DNA of 64,000 nucleotides from Chloroflexota bacterium (GCA_026705605.1 JAPPAK010000006.1:186001-250000), one strand, 5' to 3'; positions 40,716 through 49,002 are shown, counted from the stretch's first letter. Numbers and translations are program-made. The notes: generated from the letters alone by a model not told the origin.

Positions 40716-41225
40716 TCAGGAGGGTTTCAGGCCGAACGAGTGGATGAGGCGCCCGTAGCCCATGTAGCTCACGACCGCCCAGCCAATCTCGAGGATCTGT
40801 TCCTCGGTGTAGTGTTCCGCCAGCTCGTCGAACAGCTCGCCGTCGATGTTGGCGTGGTCCACGAACAGCCGCTCGGCGTAGTGGAATGCGGCCTTCTCGG
40901 CCTCGCTGAAGTCCTGGTCGCCCCACGTCGCAATCTTGCCGACGGTGCTCTCCTCGAGGGTCTCACCTTCCCCTGACAGGGGAAGCCGGGCGGCCTGTCA
41001 GAAGTCGCACGCGTTCAGCTGCGCGACCCGCAGCCGCACCATCTCCTTCAGCCGCGCCGAAACAGCGCCGTCCCGAATAAGCGGGCGGTACCACTCGTTC
41101 CAGCGCTCGAACAGCGTCGAGTTGTGCCCAAACACCCGCGTGAAGTCGTCGCCACGCCCACGCAACCCCTCAGGGAGCTCGTCGTCGGTCGCCAGTCGGA
41201 TGTGTGGGGCAGGTTGGTCGGTCAT
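40716..41225 (-). CDS. AhpD-like (carboxymuconolactone decarboxylase family) selenoprotein, TGA codon 76 read as Sec
   Basis: AhpD/CMD-family protein of 169 aa if TGA at 41000-40998 is decoded as selenocysteine. The first part ends KEMVRLRVAQLNACDF, the hallmark preceding the second Cys of CxxC. After TGA the same frame reads QAARLPLSGEGETLEES and continues 93 codons with normal CMD helices (DFSEAEKAAFHYAERLFVDH and ILEIGWAVVSYMGYGRLIHSF) to TGA 40718-40716. The redox motif is C73-D-F-U76. A perfect hairpin with a GTC loop follows the TGA at the same distance as in the gene at 5307. It lies 15 bases after the TPP-lyase gene and 11 before the esterase gene, so it is in a three-gene operon. Confidence 0.88.
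40967..41000 (-). promoter_or_regulatory. Bacterial SECIS-like element after in-frame TGA
   Basis: Minus strand. From the TGA (41000-40998), 12 bases lead to a perfect 8-base-pair stem CTTCCCCT/AGGGGAAG (40985-40978 and 40974-40967) closing loop GTC. The loop G is 21 bases after the TGA. A G-U at the start of the apical loop is the feature SelB recognises in known bacterial SECIS RNAs. Confidence 0.82.
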
Positions 41226-41240
41226 GGCGGAAGTGTACCC

Positions 41241-42914
41241 CTACCCCAGGTACGCCGACCCCGACCGACGGCCCTTCGGGTCCGTCAGCACGTTGACCAG
41301 CGCGACGGTGTTCGCTGCCAGCGCCTCCTGGACGGCGGGCGCGATGTCCGCCGGGTCCTCCACGCGACGCGACCAGCCCCCCACCATCTCCACCGTCTTC
41401 TCGTAGGCGACGGGGAGGAGGGCGGCGATGGGGGGCGCGTCGGGCGCGAACGTCCGGTCCTGGATCGAGTGACCCGCGATGCCCCCGTTGTTCGACACGA
41501 CGATGACGACGTTGCAGCCGATGCGCGCCGCCGTCTCCACCTCCATAGCCGCCGCCCCGAAGGCGTAGTCGCCGAGCACCGCCACCACCTGCTGGTCCGG
41601 ACGCGCCAGCTTCGCGCCGATGGCGTAGGGCAGACCCGTGCCCATGCAGCCCGTCGTGCCCGAGTTCAGCCGCAGGCGCGACCCGAAGCTGGGCATGACC
41701 GCCCGCGCCACGCCCATCGTCAGCTCCGCGTCGACCGTCACGGTCGCGTCGCGGTCGAGGCAGTCGCGCACGTCGCGCAGCAGCCGGAAGTGGTTGATGG
41801 GCACCTCGTCCGAGGCCATCGCCTCCGCCGAGCTCGCCTCGTTGCGCGAGCGCGACTCCTGCAGCGTCCCCACCCAGTCGCTGTTCGCGACGCGCAGGCT
41901 GCGGCCGTCGAGCAGCCCGTTGAGCTGCTCGACGGCGATCGCGCAGTCGGCCACGATGCCCGTCTCGACGTCCGCCCCGCTGTAGAACTCCTCCGCCACG
42001 ATGTCGATGTGGGCGAGGCGCGCGCCCTCGGCGAAGCGCGGCGGTTTACCGAACTGGAACACCCAGTTGAAGCGTCCACCCACCATCAGCACGGCGTCCG
42101 CCCCACCCAGCGCCGCCGAGCGCGCCGCGTTCATGAACATCGGGTGGTCGTCGGGAATCGAGCCCCGCCCCATTGGCGACGACACGAAGGGGATGCCCCG
42201 GTCCACGAGCCGCTGGAGCGGCAGCCCCGCCTCCGCCCAGCCCGCGCCCTTCCCCATGATGACGAGCGGCCGGTCCGCCTCCGCCAGCATGTCCGCGACC
42301 GCTTCGAGGGCGGCGGGGTCCGGGTGGGGCCGCGAGATTTCCGGCTCGCTCGTGCGCCACTCGACGTCCGCTTCCTCGAACGGCGTCCGGATCAGTTCGG
42401 CGGGGAAGTCGAGGTAGACGGCGCCGGGGCGTCCGTTCAGCGCGCGCCCCAGCGCGAGATGTACGTACTCCGCGATGCGCGCCTGGCTGTCGACCTGTGT
42501 CGCCCACTTGCAGCCGGGCGCGGCGAACGCGACCTGGTCCGCCTCTTGGAAGGCCCCCAGCCCCCGCTGATTCCCCGCCGACGAGCCCCCCAGCACCACC
42601 AGCGGCATCGCGCTCTCCGTCGCGACGTACATCGGCGTGACGGCGTTCGTGAGCGCCGGTCCCGACCCCACCACCAGCACCCCCGGCTTCCCCCGCGCCC
42701 AGCCCCAGGCCGAGGCGGCGAAGCCCGCCGAGACCTCGTGGCGGCAGTTCACCACCGTGATGCCCTCGCGCTCCATCGCCGCCATGACCTCGATCATGGG
42801 TCCCGCCACCACCCCGAAAGCCGTGTCGATGCCGGCCGCCTTCAGCTGCCGCGCGATGATCTGTCCGCCGTTCAGTTCTGCCACGCCGTGCCCTCCGCTT
42901 GAGGTGGCCGCCAT
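41241..42914 (-). CDS. Thiamine pyrophosphate-dependent lyase/decarboxylase (oxalyl-CoA decarboxylase/HACL-like)
   Basis: TPP enzyme of 557 aa with the three standard domains. The N-terminal Pyr domain has the catalytic Glu in VVNCRHEVSAGFAAS (near residue 60). The central domain has LVIMGKGAGWAEA. The C-terminal PP domain has the GD-x23-26-NN motif (VLGDYAFGAAAMEVETAAR...VSNNGG). This last part resembles oxalyl-CoA decarboxylase and 2-hydroxyacyl-CoA lyase more than acetolactate synthase. Substrate uncertain. It heads an operon with the AhpD-like selenoprotein and an esterase. Confidence 0.88.
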   Translation of the reverse strand: MAATSSGGHGVAELNGGQIIARQLKAAGIDTAFGVVAGPMIEVMAAMEREGITVVNCRHEVSAGFAASAWGWARGKPGVLVVGSGPALTNAVTPMYVATESAMPLVVLGGSSAGNQRGLGAFQEADQVAFAAPGCKWATQVDSQARIAEYVHLALGRALNGRPGAVYLDFPAELIRTPFEEADVEWRTSEPEISRPHPDPAALEAVADMLAEADRPLVIMGKGAGWAEAGLPLQRLVDRGIPFVSSPMGRGSIPDDHPMFMNAARSAALGGADAVLMVGGRFNWVFQFGKPPRFAEGARLAHIDIVAEEFYSGADVETGIVADCAIAVEQLNGLLDGRSLRVANSDWVGTLQESRSRNEASSAEAMASDEVPINHFRLLRDVRDCLDRDATVTVDAELTMGVARAVMPSFGSRLRLNSGTTGCMGTGLPYAIGAKLARPDQQVVAVLGDYAFGAAAMEVETAARIGCNVVIVVSNNGGIAGHSIQDRTFAPDAPPIAALLPVAYEKTVEMVGGWSRRVEDPADIAPAVQEALAANTVALVNVLTDPKGRRSGSAYLG

Positions 42915-42986
42915 CGTACGCCCCGCGCGGGGCCGCCCGCCGGGAGCCTACAATCGGGCGCCGCCACCGCGGCCAGGGGGACGCTC

Positions 42987-43748
42987 ATGGACCGGCTCGA
43001 AGGAAAGGTCGCCCTCGTCACGGGCGCGGGCTCCGGCATCGGCAGGGCGACGTCGCTGCGCTTCGCCGCCGAAGGCGCCGCCGTCATGTGCGTCGACCTC
43101 GACGAGGCCTCCGCGCAGGCGACCGCCGCCACCATCGCCGAAGGAGGCGGCTCCAGCGCCGCCCTCCAGGTCAACGTCACCGAGGAGGAGGCGGTCAAGG
43201 CCGCCTGCGAGGAGACGGCCCGCGAGCTCGGCGGCCTCGACGTGCTCTACAACAACGCCGGCGTCGGCCGCGCCGACTGGGATCTCACCATCGCCGTCAA
43301 CCTCAGCGGCGTCTACTACGGCCTGCGCCACGGCGGCGCCCTCATGGCCGAACGCGGCGGCGGCGCCATCATCAGCACCGCCTCGATCGCGGGCCTCGTC
43401 GGTCTCGTCAGCAGCCGAGTGACCGAGTTCCCGCCCGTCGACGGCTCCGGCGCCTACATCGCCGCCAAGCACGGGGTCGTCGGCCTGACGCGCCAGTTCG
43501 CCCTCATCTATGCGGACCACGGCGTCCGCGTGAACGCCATCGCCCCCGGCTACATCCGCACGCCCATGATCGAGGACGCCCTGCAGGAAGACGAAGGCGC
43601 CGCCGGCTTCCTCGAGTCGCTGCACCCGCTGGGTCGCCTGGGCGAACCCGAGGAGATCGCCGCCGCTGCCGCCTTCCTCGCCAGCGACGACGCATCCTTC
43701 ATCACAGGCATCACCCTCCCCGTCGACGGCGGCTACACGGCGCGCTAG
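42987..43748 (+). CDS. Short-chain dehydrogenase/reductase
   Basis: Classical SDR of 253 aa. NAD(P)-binding TGAGSGIGRA (residues ~12-21), Asp after beta2 (CVDLDEA, favouring NAD), NNAGVG near residue 90, catalytic Ser in IISTASIAG, and YxxxK in GAYIAAKHGVVGL (near residue 152). C-terminal PVDGGYTAR is complete. It lies upstream of a thiolase-like gene by 62 bases, so they may share a pathway. Confidence 0.93.
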   Translation: MDRLEGKVALVTGAGSGIGRATSLRFAAEGAAVMCVDLDEASAQATAATIAEGGGSSAALQVNVTEEEAVKAACEETARELGGLDVLYNNAGVGRADWDLTIAVNLSGVYYGLRHGGALMAERGGGAIISTASIAGLVGLVSSRVTEFPPVDGSGAYIAAKHGVVGLTRQFALIYADHGVRVNAIAPGYIRTPMIEDALQEDEGAAGFLESLHPLGRLGEPEEIAAAAAFLASDDASFITGITLPVDGGYTAR

Positions 43749-43810
43749 AGGCGAGCACCGCCCACCCCGCCCCGCTAGACTGCGCCCGAATCGGCGAGGG
43801 AGTGTGCTCC

Positions 43811-45064
43811 ATGACCTCTGATGTCGACGCAACCGCCCCCAAGTACCTGCGTGACAAGTACGCCATCATCGGCGTCGGCGAGACCACCTACACCCGTGGC
43901 TCGAACCTCACCACCCGCGCCCTCGGCACTTGGGCCGTGAAGAACGCGATGGAGGACGCGGGCATCCCCGCCTCCGAAGTCGACGGCATGATGTCGTACT
44001 CCAACAACGACTCCACCCCCTCCCCCATGATCGCCGGCGACCTCGGCATCCGCCTCAACTTCTACATGGACGTCTACGGCGGCGGCTCCAGCAGCGAGGC
44101 TCTGATCGGCCTCGCCATCGGCGCCATCGAGGCGGGCATGTGCAAGACCGTCGTCGTCTTCCGCTCCATGAACGGCTACTCCCAGGTCCGCATCGGCGGC
44201 ACGGGCGTGCGGGCGGCGGCGCCGATCGGAGGGGACGCCGTCCACACCGCCCCCTACGGCTGGCTCAGCGCTGGCCAGAACTTCAGCCCCAGCTTCATGC
44301 GCCACATGTACGACTACGGCACCACCCCCGAGCAGGTCGCCATGGTCAAGGTCATCCACAGCGAGCACGCCTCCAACAACCCCAAGGCCTACTACAAGCA
44401 GCGCCTCACCGTGGACGACGTGCTCAACAGCCGCATGATCGTCAAGCCCCTCCACCTCCTCGACTGCTGCGTCGAGACCGACAACGCCACCGCCATCATC
44501 GTCACCCGTGCCGAGCGCGCCTACGACTACCGCAACACCCCCGCCCGCATCCTTGCCGTCGCCGGACGCGTCTGCAAGCCGCGCATCGACATGCACTTCC
44601 AGCACGGCCCTATCTCCACCGTTGCCGGCTACTACATCAAGGACATCATCTGGCCGAACGCGGGCGTCGGCCCCGAGGACATCGACCTTACGGGCGCCTA
44701 CGACGCCTTCACCTTCACCACCATGCTCCAGCTCGAGGACTACGGCTTCTGCAAGAAGGGCGAGGGTGGCGACTACGTCTCCAGCGGCATCATGCGGCTC
44801 GGCGGCGAGCGCCCCAACAACACCTCCGGCGGCCACCTCTGCGAGGGCTACACCCACGGCATGAACATGATCATCGAGAACGTGCGCCAGCTCCGCGGCG
44901 AGGTCGACTGCTACTGCCCGACCGACAACCGGGGCCGCCGCCAGCACACCTACGACTACTCCGAAGAGGGTGGGTGTCGGCAGGTGCGCGACGCCAACAT
45001 CTCCATGAACCTCGGCTGGGCGATGCCGGGCACCGGCTCCTCGCTCGTCATGCGGAAGGGATAG
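43811..45064 (+). CDS. Thiolase-like (SCP2/Ltp2-type) protein lacking the nucleophilic Cys
   Basis: Thiolase-superfamily protein of 417 aa. The usual acyl-accepting Cys loop (N-x-x-CASG) is replaced by DVYGGGSSSEALIG near residue 93. The C-terminal TSGGHLCEGYTHGMNMI loop corresponds to the GGxxxGHPxG thiolase loop. Such Cys-less thiolases with a DUF35 partner, as Ltp2-ChsH2 in actinobacterial steroid degradation, act as aldolases that split side-chain CoA thioesters. The DUF35 gene follows after four bases. A similar pair is at 49030-50597. Substrate unknown. Confidence 0.88.
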   Translation: MTSDVDATAPKYLRDKYAIIGVGETTYTRGSNLTTRALGTWAVKNAMEDAGIPASEVDGMMSYSNNDSTPSPMIAGDLGIRLNFYMDVYGGGSSSEALIGLAIGAIEAGMCKTVVVFRSMNGYSQVRIGGTGVRAAAPIGGDAVHTAPYGWLSAGQNFSPSFMRHMYDYGTTPEQVAMVKVIHSEHASNNPKAYYKQRLTVDDVLNSRMIVKPLHLLDCCVETDNATAIIVTRAERAYDYRNTPARILAVAGRVCKPRIDMHFQHGPISTVAGYYIKDIIWPNAGVGPEDIDLTGAYDAFTFTTMLQLEDYGFCKKGEGGDYVSSGIMRLGGERPNNTSGGHLCEGYTHGMNMIIENVRQLRGEVDCYCPTDNRGRRQHTYDYSEEGGCRQVRDANISMNLGWAMPGTGSSLVMRKG

Positions 45065-45068
45065 GGCC

Positions 45069-45599
45069 ATGCCTCAAGGCGAGTACCGCGGGATGAACCT
45101 CAGCATCCTCGATATCGACCACGAGAACGTGGCCTACTTCGGCCACTGCGCCGAGCACGACTTCCACCTGCAGGCGTGCACCGACTGCGGCCTCCTGCGC
45201 TACCCGCCCGGAACCGCCTGCCCCTGGTGCCAGAACCGGGAGTTCGAGTGGACGCCCGTCGAGGGCAAGGGCGCCGTGCATTCCTACGGCGAGGTTCACC
45301 AGGCTATCCAGACCCAGTTCCGCGAGCACGCCCCCTACATGATCCTCATCGTCGACCTCGACACGCAGAAGGGTGAGCCGAGCGAGCACGAGGCCCTGCG
45401 CGTCGCCGGCAACCTCGTCACCCCCGACGGCGAGCTCGCCCCACCCGAGCTCGTGAAGCAGGTCGGGATCGGGAGCCGCATGCGCATGGTCTTCGCCGAC
45501 GTGTCCGACGGCCTCGCCCTGCCCATGTGGACCCTTGACGAGGATGCCGAGCAGCCCGAGAAACCCTGGCGCTATCCCCAGGAGTACAACGGGGTCTGA
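45069..45599 (+). CDS. DUF35 OB-fold / zinc ribbon partner protein
   Basis: Protein of 176 aa. The rubredoxin-like zinc ribbon is LQACTDCGLLRYPPGTACPWCQ (CxxC...CxxC) and the OB-fold follows with GKGAVHSYGEVHQAI, YMILIVDLDTQ and LVKQVGIGSRMRMVFADV. It sits four bases after the thiolase-like gene and probably forms a complex with that protein. A GC-rich hairpin follows the TGA stop, but the protein is complete and no read-through is assumed. Confidence 0.9.
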   Translation: MPQGEYRGMNLSILDIDHENVAYFGHCAEHDFHLQACTDCGLLRYPPGTACPWCQNREFEWTPVEGKGAVHSYGEVHQAIQTQFREHAPYMILIVDLDTQKGEPSEHEALRVAGNLVTPDGELAPPELVKQVGIGSRMRMVFADVSDGLALPMWTLDEDAEQPEKPWRYPQEYNGV

Positions 45600-45675
45600 C
45601 CTGCTCCGGGCGGCACTGCCGCCGGGAGAAGCGCACAATGAACACGACAACACCAACCGGGCAGGCCCAGAGAAC

Positions 45676-46947
45676 ATGCTGAGCGCGAACGACAATGAGT
45701 TCCTGACCCGCACCGGCCCGGGGACGCCCATGGGCGACCTCTTCCGGAGATTCTGGGTTCCCGTCCTCATCGCTGCGGAGCTACCCGAACCCGACTGCCC
45801 GCCGGTGCGCGTCGGCGTCCTCGGCGAGGAGCTCGTCGCCTTCCGCGACACGAACGGGACCGTTGGCCTGATCGAAGGACGTTGCCCCCACCGTCGCGCC
45901 GAGCTCTTCTGGGGGCGCAACGAGGAGTGCGGCCTGCGCTGCGTCTACCACGGCTGGAAGTTCGACGTGAACGGCAACTGCGTCGACATGCCCTCCGAGC
46001 CCCCCGAGTCACAGTTCAGGGACAAGGTCGGGATCGCCGCCTACCCCACGCGCGAGTGGGGCGGCTACATCTGGGCCTACCTGGGTCCCCCCGACCTGCC
46101 CCTCCCCGAGCTGCCCGAGTTCGAGTGGGCGCACGTCCCCGAGAGCCATCGCTACGTTTCCAAGAAGCTCCAGCAGTGCAACTGGGCGCAGTCCGTCGAG
46201 GGCGCCATCGACACCGCCCACTTCTCCTTCCTGCACATGCTCGTCGGCGAGCTCCCCCCGGACGCACCCGCCGCCCTCCGCTACATGAAGGCCGACGGTT
46301 CACCCAAGTTCACGTTGCAGCCTACCGACGCCGGTTTCGTCATCGGGGGCGCTCGCTTCGCCGAGGAAGACAGCTTCTACTGGCGCATCACCCAGTTCCT
46401 CGTCCCCAACCACAGCCTCGCCCCCGGCGCCGAGCGAGGCCAGAACATCAACGGCCAGACCTGGGTCCCCATCGACGACCACAGCTGCTGGATCTACACC
46501 TACACCTGGAACCCCGACCGCCCCATCACCGAGGAGGAGCTGGCCATCATCAAGGGCGGCAAGGCCAGCATTCACTCCATCGTCGACGAGCACTACCACC
46601 CCATCCGCAACCGCGACAACGACTACCTCATCGACCGCGAGGCCCAGCGCACGGCCAGCTTCACGGGCGTGCAGGGCATCTCCGAGCAGGACGCCTGCAT
46701 CCAGGACAGCCAGGGGCTCATCTACGACCGCACGCAGGAGCACCTCGGCACGACCGACGTCGCCATCATCGAGTTCCGCCGCATGATGCTGCGCATGGCT
46801 CGCAACCTGCTCGAGGGCCAGGAGCCCGCCGAGGCCCGCAACGGGCGCGCCTACTGGGTTCGTTCCGGAGCCGAGGTCGCCCCGCGCACGACCTCCTTCG
46901 AGGAAGTCGCCGCCGATCGCACGGCGGCAGGAGAAGCCGGCCCCTAG
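45676..46947 (+). CDS. Rieske non-heme iron oxygenase, large subunit
   Basis: Aromatic-ring or alkyl hydroxylating oxygenase alpha subunit of 423 aa. The Rieske centre is CPHRRAELFWG and CGLRCVYHGWKFD (CxH...CxxH, residues ~73-96). The mononuclear iron site is NWAQSVEGAIDTAHFSFLH (E/D-x2-H-x4-H, residues ~172-190). It resembles the phthalate 4,5-dioxygenase type, which uses a separate reductase; none is in the window. The stop codon overlaps that of the next gene in a shared CTAG. Confidence 0.93.
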   Translation: MLSANDNEFLTRTGPGTPMGDLFRRFWVPVLIAAELPEPDCPPVRVGVLGEELVAFRDTNGTVGLIEGRCPHRRAELFWGRNEECGLRCVYHGWKFDVNGNCVDMPSEPPESQFRDKVGIAAYPTREWGGYIWAYLGPPDLPLPELPEFEWAHVPESHRYVSKKLQQCNWAQSVEGAIDTAHFSFLHMLVGELPPDAPAALRYMKADGSPKFTLQPTDAGFVIGGARFAEEDSFYWRITQFLVPNHSLAPGAERGQNINGQTWVPIDDHSCWIYTYTWNPDRPITEEELAIIKGGKASIHSIVDEHYHPIRNRDNDYLIDREAQRTASFTGVQGISEQDACIQDSQGLIYDRTQEHLGTTDVAIIEFRRMMLRMARNLLEGQEPAEARNGRAYWVRSGAEVAPRTTSFEEVAADRTAAGEAGP

Positions 46948-47369
46948 GGCATCGCGAGCGGCGGCGTCACCGACACCTCGATGTCCGATGCCGACCGTTC
47001 GAGCTCGATGTCGCTGGCCGTGGTGTAGAGCAGCTCGCCCTCGTGCCGAACGGCTACCCAGAGCTCGTGCGCGGCTCCCGGAGTCAGTCGGTCCGACCGG
47101 TAGGTCACGTTGAATTCGACCGGCAGGGTATTCGCGCCCTCGATCACCTGCCGCCCCAGCGCAATCGCCAGGGAGTCCTCATCGGACACGTCCACCAGCA
47201 CGACCTCGACACAGGCGCCTACGGGGAGATCGACATCCCCGTCCAGGTAGCGCACGGTGCCGGTGATCGAGTCGACATCGCTATCGGCGAAGACGACCGT
47301 AAGGAGCAGGGCCGGGACCGTCATCACGACCAGGGCGCTCATCGAGAGCAGCAGAGCGGGCTTCCACAT
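46944..47369 (-). CDS. YbaY/YscW-like secreted protein
   Basis: Exported protein of 141 aa. A hydrophobic N-terminal segment (residues 3-28, signal peptide or anchor) is followed by the YscW/YbaY domain: ITGTVRYLDGDVDLPVGACVEVVLVDVS, LPVEFNVTYRSDRLTPG and YTTASDIEL. It is convergent with the Rieske gene, with overlapping stop codons. Function of the family is largely unknown; envelope chaperone or quality control is suggested. Confidence 0.75.
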   Translation of the reverse strand: MWKPALLLSMSALVVMTVPALLLTVVFADSDVDSITGTVRYLDGDVDLPVGACVEVVLVDVSDEDSLAIALGRQVIEGANTLPVEFNVTYRSDRLTPGAAHELWVAVRHEGELLYTTASDIELERSASDIEVSVTPPLAMP

Positions 47370-47553
47370 AGCACTCCCCCCGATCCACCGTACAAGGTCT
47401 CGGGAGCTACTGTGGCGGTCGTGAACGCACCGGGGTAGGCCCGCTCACGCGCCCACTAACCGGGGCTTTACCGGCGTGGCAGGAGGGGGCCGTTGGGGTG
47501 GGTTTGCCTGGTGTGAGAAGGGCCAGGCCGGGTTGCGTCGCCGAAGGACTGTA
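47370..47553. other. Gene-free stretch upstream of brnTA
   Basis: About 180 bases between the divergent YbaY-like and brnTA genes. No convincing open reading frame, repeat or RNA motif is seen; it must hold the promoters for both directions. Confidence 0.5.
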
Positions 47554-47569
47554 ACTACACTTCTGTAGT
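47554..47569 (+). promoter_or_regulatory. Palindromic operator of brnTA
   Basis: Perfect inverted repeat ACTACA-cttc-TGTAGT, 20 bases upstream of the proposed brnT start and just ahead of the AGGGGAG ribosome-binding site. BrnA autorepresses its operon in characterised systems, so this is the likely site. Confidence 0.65.
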
Positions 47570-47588
47570 GGCCAGGGGAGCCTGACGA

Positions 47589-47879
47589 CTGCGTTGGACT
47601 TGGGATCCAGTCAAGAACAGGGCCAACCTTCGAAGGCACCGCCTTGGCTTCGAGGCTGCCGCCCTTGTGTTTGACGACCCCATGTCTGCGACCCGCGAAG
47701 ACCCGTCATCAAGTGAGCAGCGGTGGCGAACCGTCGGGATGGTGGGCGGTCAAGTCATCATGGTCGTCCACACCTGGCCAGACATCGACCCGACTACCGG
47801 AGAAGAGACCGGGCGCATTATCTCGGCACGTAAGGCAACCAGATATGAGAGGACGGCGTATGAAGAAGGATATGACTGA
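47589..47879 (+). CDS. brnT: BrnT-family ribonuclease toxin, proposed CTG start
   Basis: RelE-fold toxin of 96 aa. From the proposed CTG the protein begins (M)RWTWDPVKNRANLRRHRLG, then FEAAALVFDDP and the C-terminal GRIISARKATRYERTAYEEG, which is the BrnT pattern from first to last residue. The frame has no ATG, GTG or TTG between the stop at 47583 and the WDP motif. The CTG is eight bases after a strong AGGGGAG site, so it is probably used as the start. A GTG at 47667 would remove the first third of the fold. brnA overlaps its end by 20 bases. Confidence 0.82.
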   Translation: MRWTWDPVKNRANLRRHRLGFEAAALVFDDPMSATREDPSSSEQRWRTVGMVGGQVIMVVHTWPDIDPTTGEETGRIISARKATRYERTAYEEGYD

Positions 47880-48150
47880 GCTGCCGCCCGATGTGCAGGC
47901 ACAGGTGCGGGCTCTGGAGGCTCTGCCCGACGACCAGATCGACACCACAGATGTTCCGGAGGTACTCGACTGGTCCGACGCCAGGCGTGGAGTCTTCTAC
48001 CGGCCTGTCAAGAAGCAGATCACGATCAGGCTCGACGCGGACATTGTCGCGTGGTTTAAGGCCAATGCTCCTGGTGGTCGCGGCTACCAGACGGACATAA
48101 ATGGGGCGCTCCGAGAGCACGTCCACCGGGCAAGTCGTTCCCCGGAATAA
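47860..48150 (+). CDS. brnA: BrnA-family antitoxin
   Basis: Antitoxin of 96 aa. The N-terminal part (DIPELTDE-like TTDVPEVLDWSDARRGVFYRP) is followed by a ribbon-helix-helix domain (KKQITIRLDADIVAWFKANAP...GYQTDINGALREHV), the characteristic BrnA layout. ATG 47860 has GAGAGGA six bases upstream and overlaps the end of brnT; a longer frame from 47644 is rejected. Toxin-first order is normal for brnTA. Confidence 0.9.
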   Translation: MKKDMTELPPDVQAQVRALEALPDDQIDTTDVPEVLDWSDARRGVFYRPVKKQITIRLDADIVAWFKANAPGGRGYQTDINGALREHVHRASRSPE

Positions 48151-48151
48151 C

Positions 48152-48202
48152 GCGATGTGCGCATCGCATCCCGGTCGAACGCATGAGGTCTGGCCTCATG
48201 CG
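48152..48202 (+). terminator. Two hairpins after brnA
   Basis: GCGATG-tgcg-CATCGC (48152-48167) and a perfect 9-base-pair stem CGCATGAGG/CCTCATGCG (48180-48188 and 48194-48202, loop TCTGG). No T tract. Placed between the convergent brnA and aldolase genes, they probably end both transcripts. Confidence 0.5.
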
Positions 48203-48231
48203 CTCATGCAGCCACCCTCAGGGCGCTTCCG

Positions 48232-48987
48232 CTAGCCGCCCCGCGCGACCTCCAGATCGGCGCGCGCGGCGACGCGCATGCCGCCCTGGTCGCTGCTGAT
48301 CGTCACGAGCTGGAAGCCCGCCGCCGAGTGCTTCGCCGCGAGCTGCGCGTTCGCGTGAATGCCCGCGACCACGCCGTGCGCCTTGCACGCCTCCGCGATG
48401 CGCACGCGCTCCTGCTCGAAGCGGCCGCCGTTGTCCATCCCCGGCGGCAGCCCCAGCGTGATGCTCAGGTCTGCGGGGCCGACGTAGACCGCGTCGATGC
48501 CCGGAACCGAGAGGATGTCGTCGAGGCTGTCGAGCGCCTGCTCCGTCTCGATCATCGGAATGCAGGCGACCTCCGCGTTCGCGTGGGCGAAGTAGTCGCC
48601 GCCCGCGTACATCGTCGCCCGCAGGGGGCCGAAGCTACGGTTCCCTTCCGGGTGGTAGCGGCAGGCCGCGACTGCCGCCTGCGCCTCCTCCACGCTGTTC
48701 ACCATGGGGATGATCACCCCCATCGCGCCCGCGTCGAGCATCTTCATGATGATGCCGGGCTCGTTCCAGGGAACGCGCACGAACGGCATCGTCTCGCGCG
48801 TGCTGATCGCCTGCAGCATCGTCAGCGCCGTCTGGTAGTCGATACCCCCGTGCTGCATGTCGATGCAGACGTAGTCGAAGTCCTCGCCCGCCATGATCTC
48901 GGCGCTGAGGGAGCTGGGCAGGGAGAGCCACCCCCCGAGGGCCACCTCTCCCGCCCGCCAGCGCGCCTTCACACTGTTCTCACGCAC
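48232..48987 (-). CDS. HpcH/HpaI-family class II pyruvate aldolase
   Basis: TIM-barrel aldolase of 251 aa like 4-hydroxy-2-oxovalerate/2,4-dihydroxyhept-2-enedioate aldolases. Catalytic and metal residues are visible: YVCIDMQHGGID (base His), VPWNEPGIIMKMLDAGAMGVIIPMVNS, PMIETEQALDSL (metal Glu) and AVYVGPADLSITLG (metal Asp). GTG 48987 follows AAGGAG and is chosen over a GTG six codons earlier. It may feed C3/C4 products of catabolism to central metabolism. Confidence 0.9.
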   Translation of the reverse strand: MRENSVKARWRAGEVALGGWLSLPSSLSAEIMAGEDFDYVCIDMQHGGIDYQTALTMLQAISTRETMPFVRVPWNEPGIIMKMLDAGAMGVIIPMVNSVEEAQAAVAACRYHPEGNRSFGPLRATMYAGGDYFAHANAEVACIPMIETEQALDSLDDILSVPGIDAVYVGPADLSITLGLPPGMDNGGRFEQERVRIAEACKAHGVVAGIHANAQLAAKHSAAGFQLVTISSDQGGMRVAARADLEVARGG

Positions 48988-49002
48988 TGTCCCGCTCCTT
49001 CT

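Noticed and set aside
41241-42914. Acetolactate synthase large subunit
   Set aside because: The C-terminal motif and the lack of an ilvN-like regulatory gene fit oxalyl-CoA decarboxylase/HACL-like lyases better.
45597-45640. TGA followed by a GC-rich hairpin at the end of the DUF35 gene, looking like another SECIS
   Set aside because: The DUF35 protein is already complete, no Cys is expected there, and the read-through frame ends after 13 codons.
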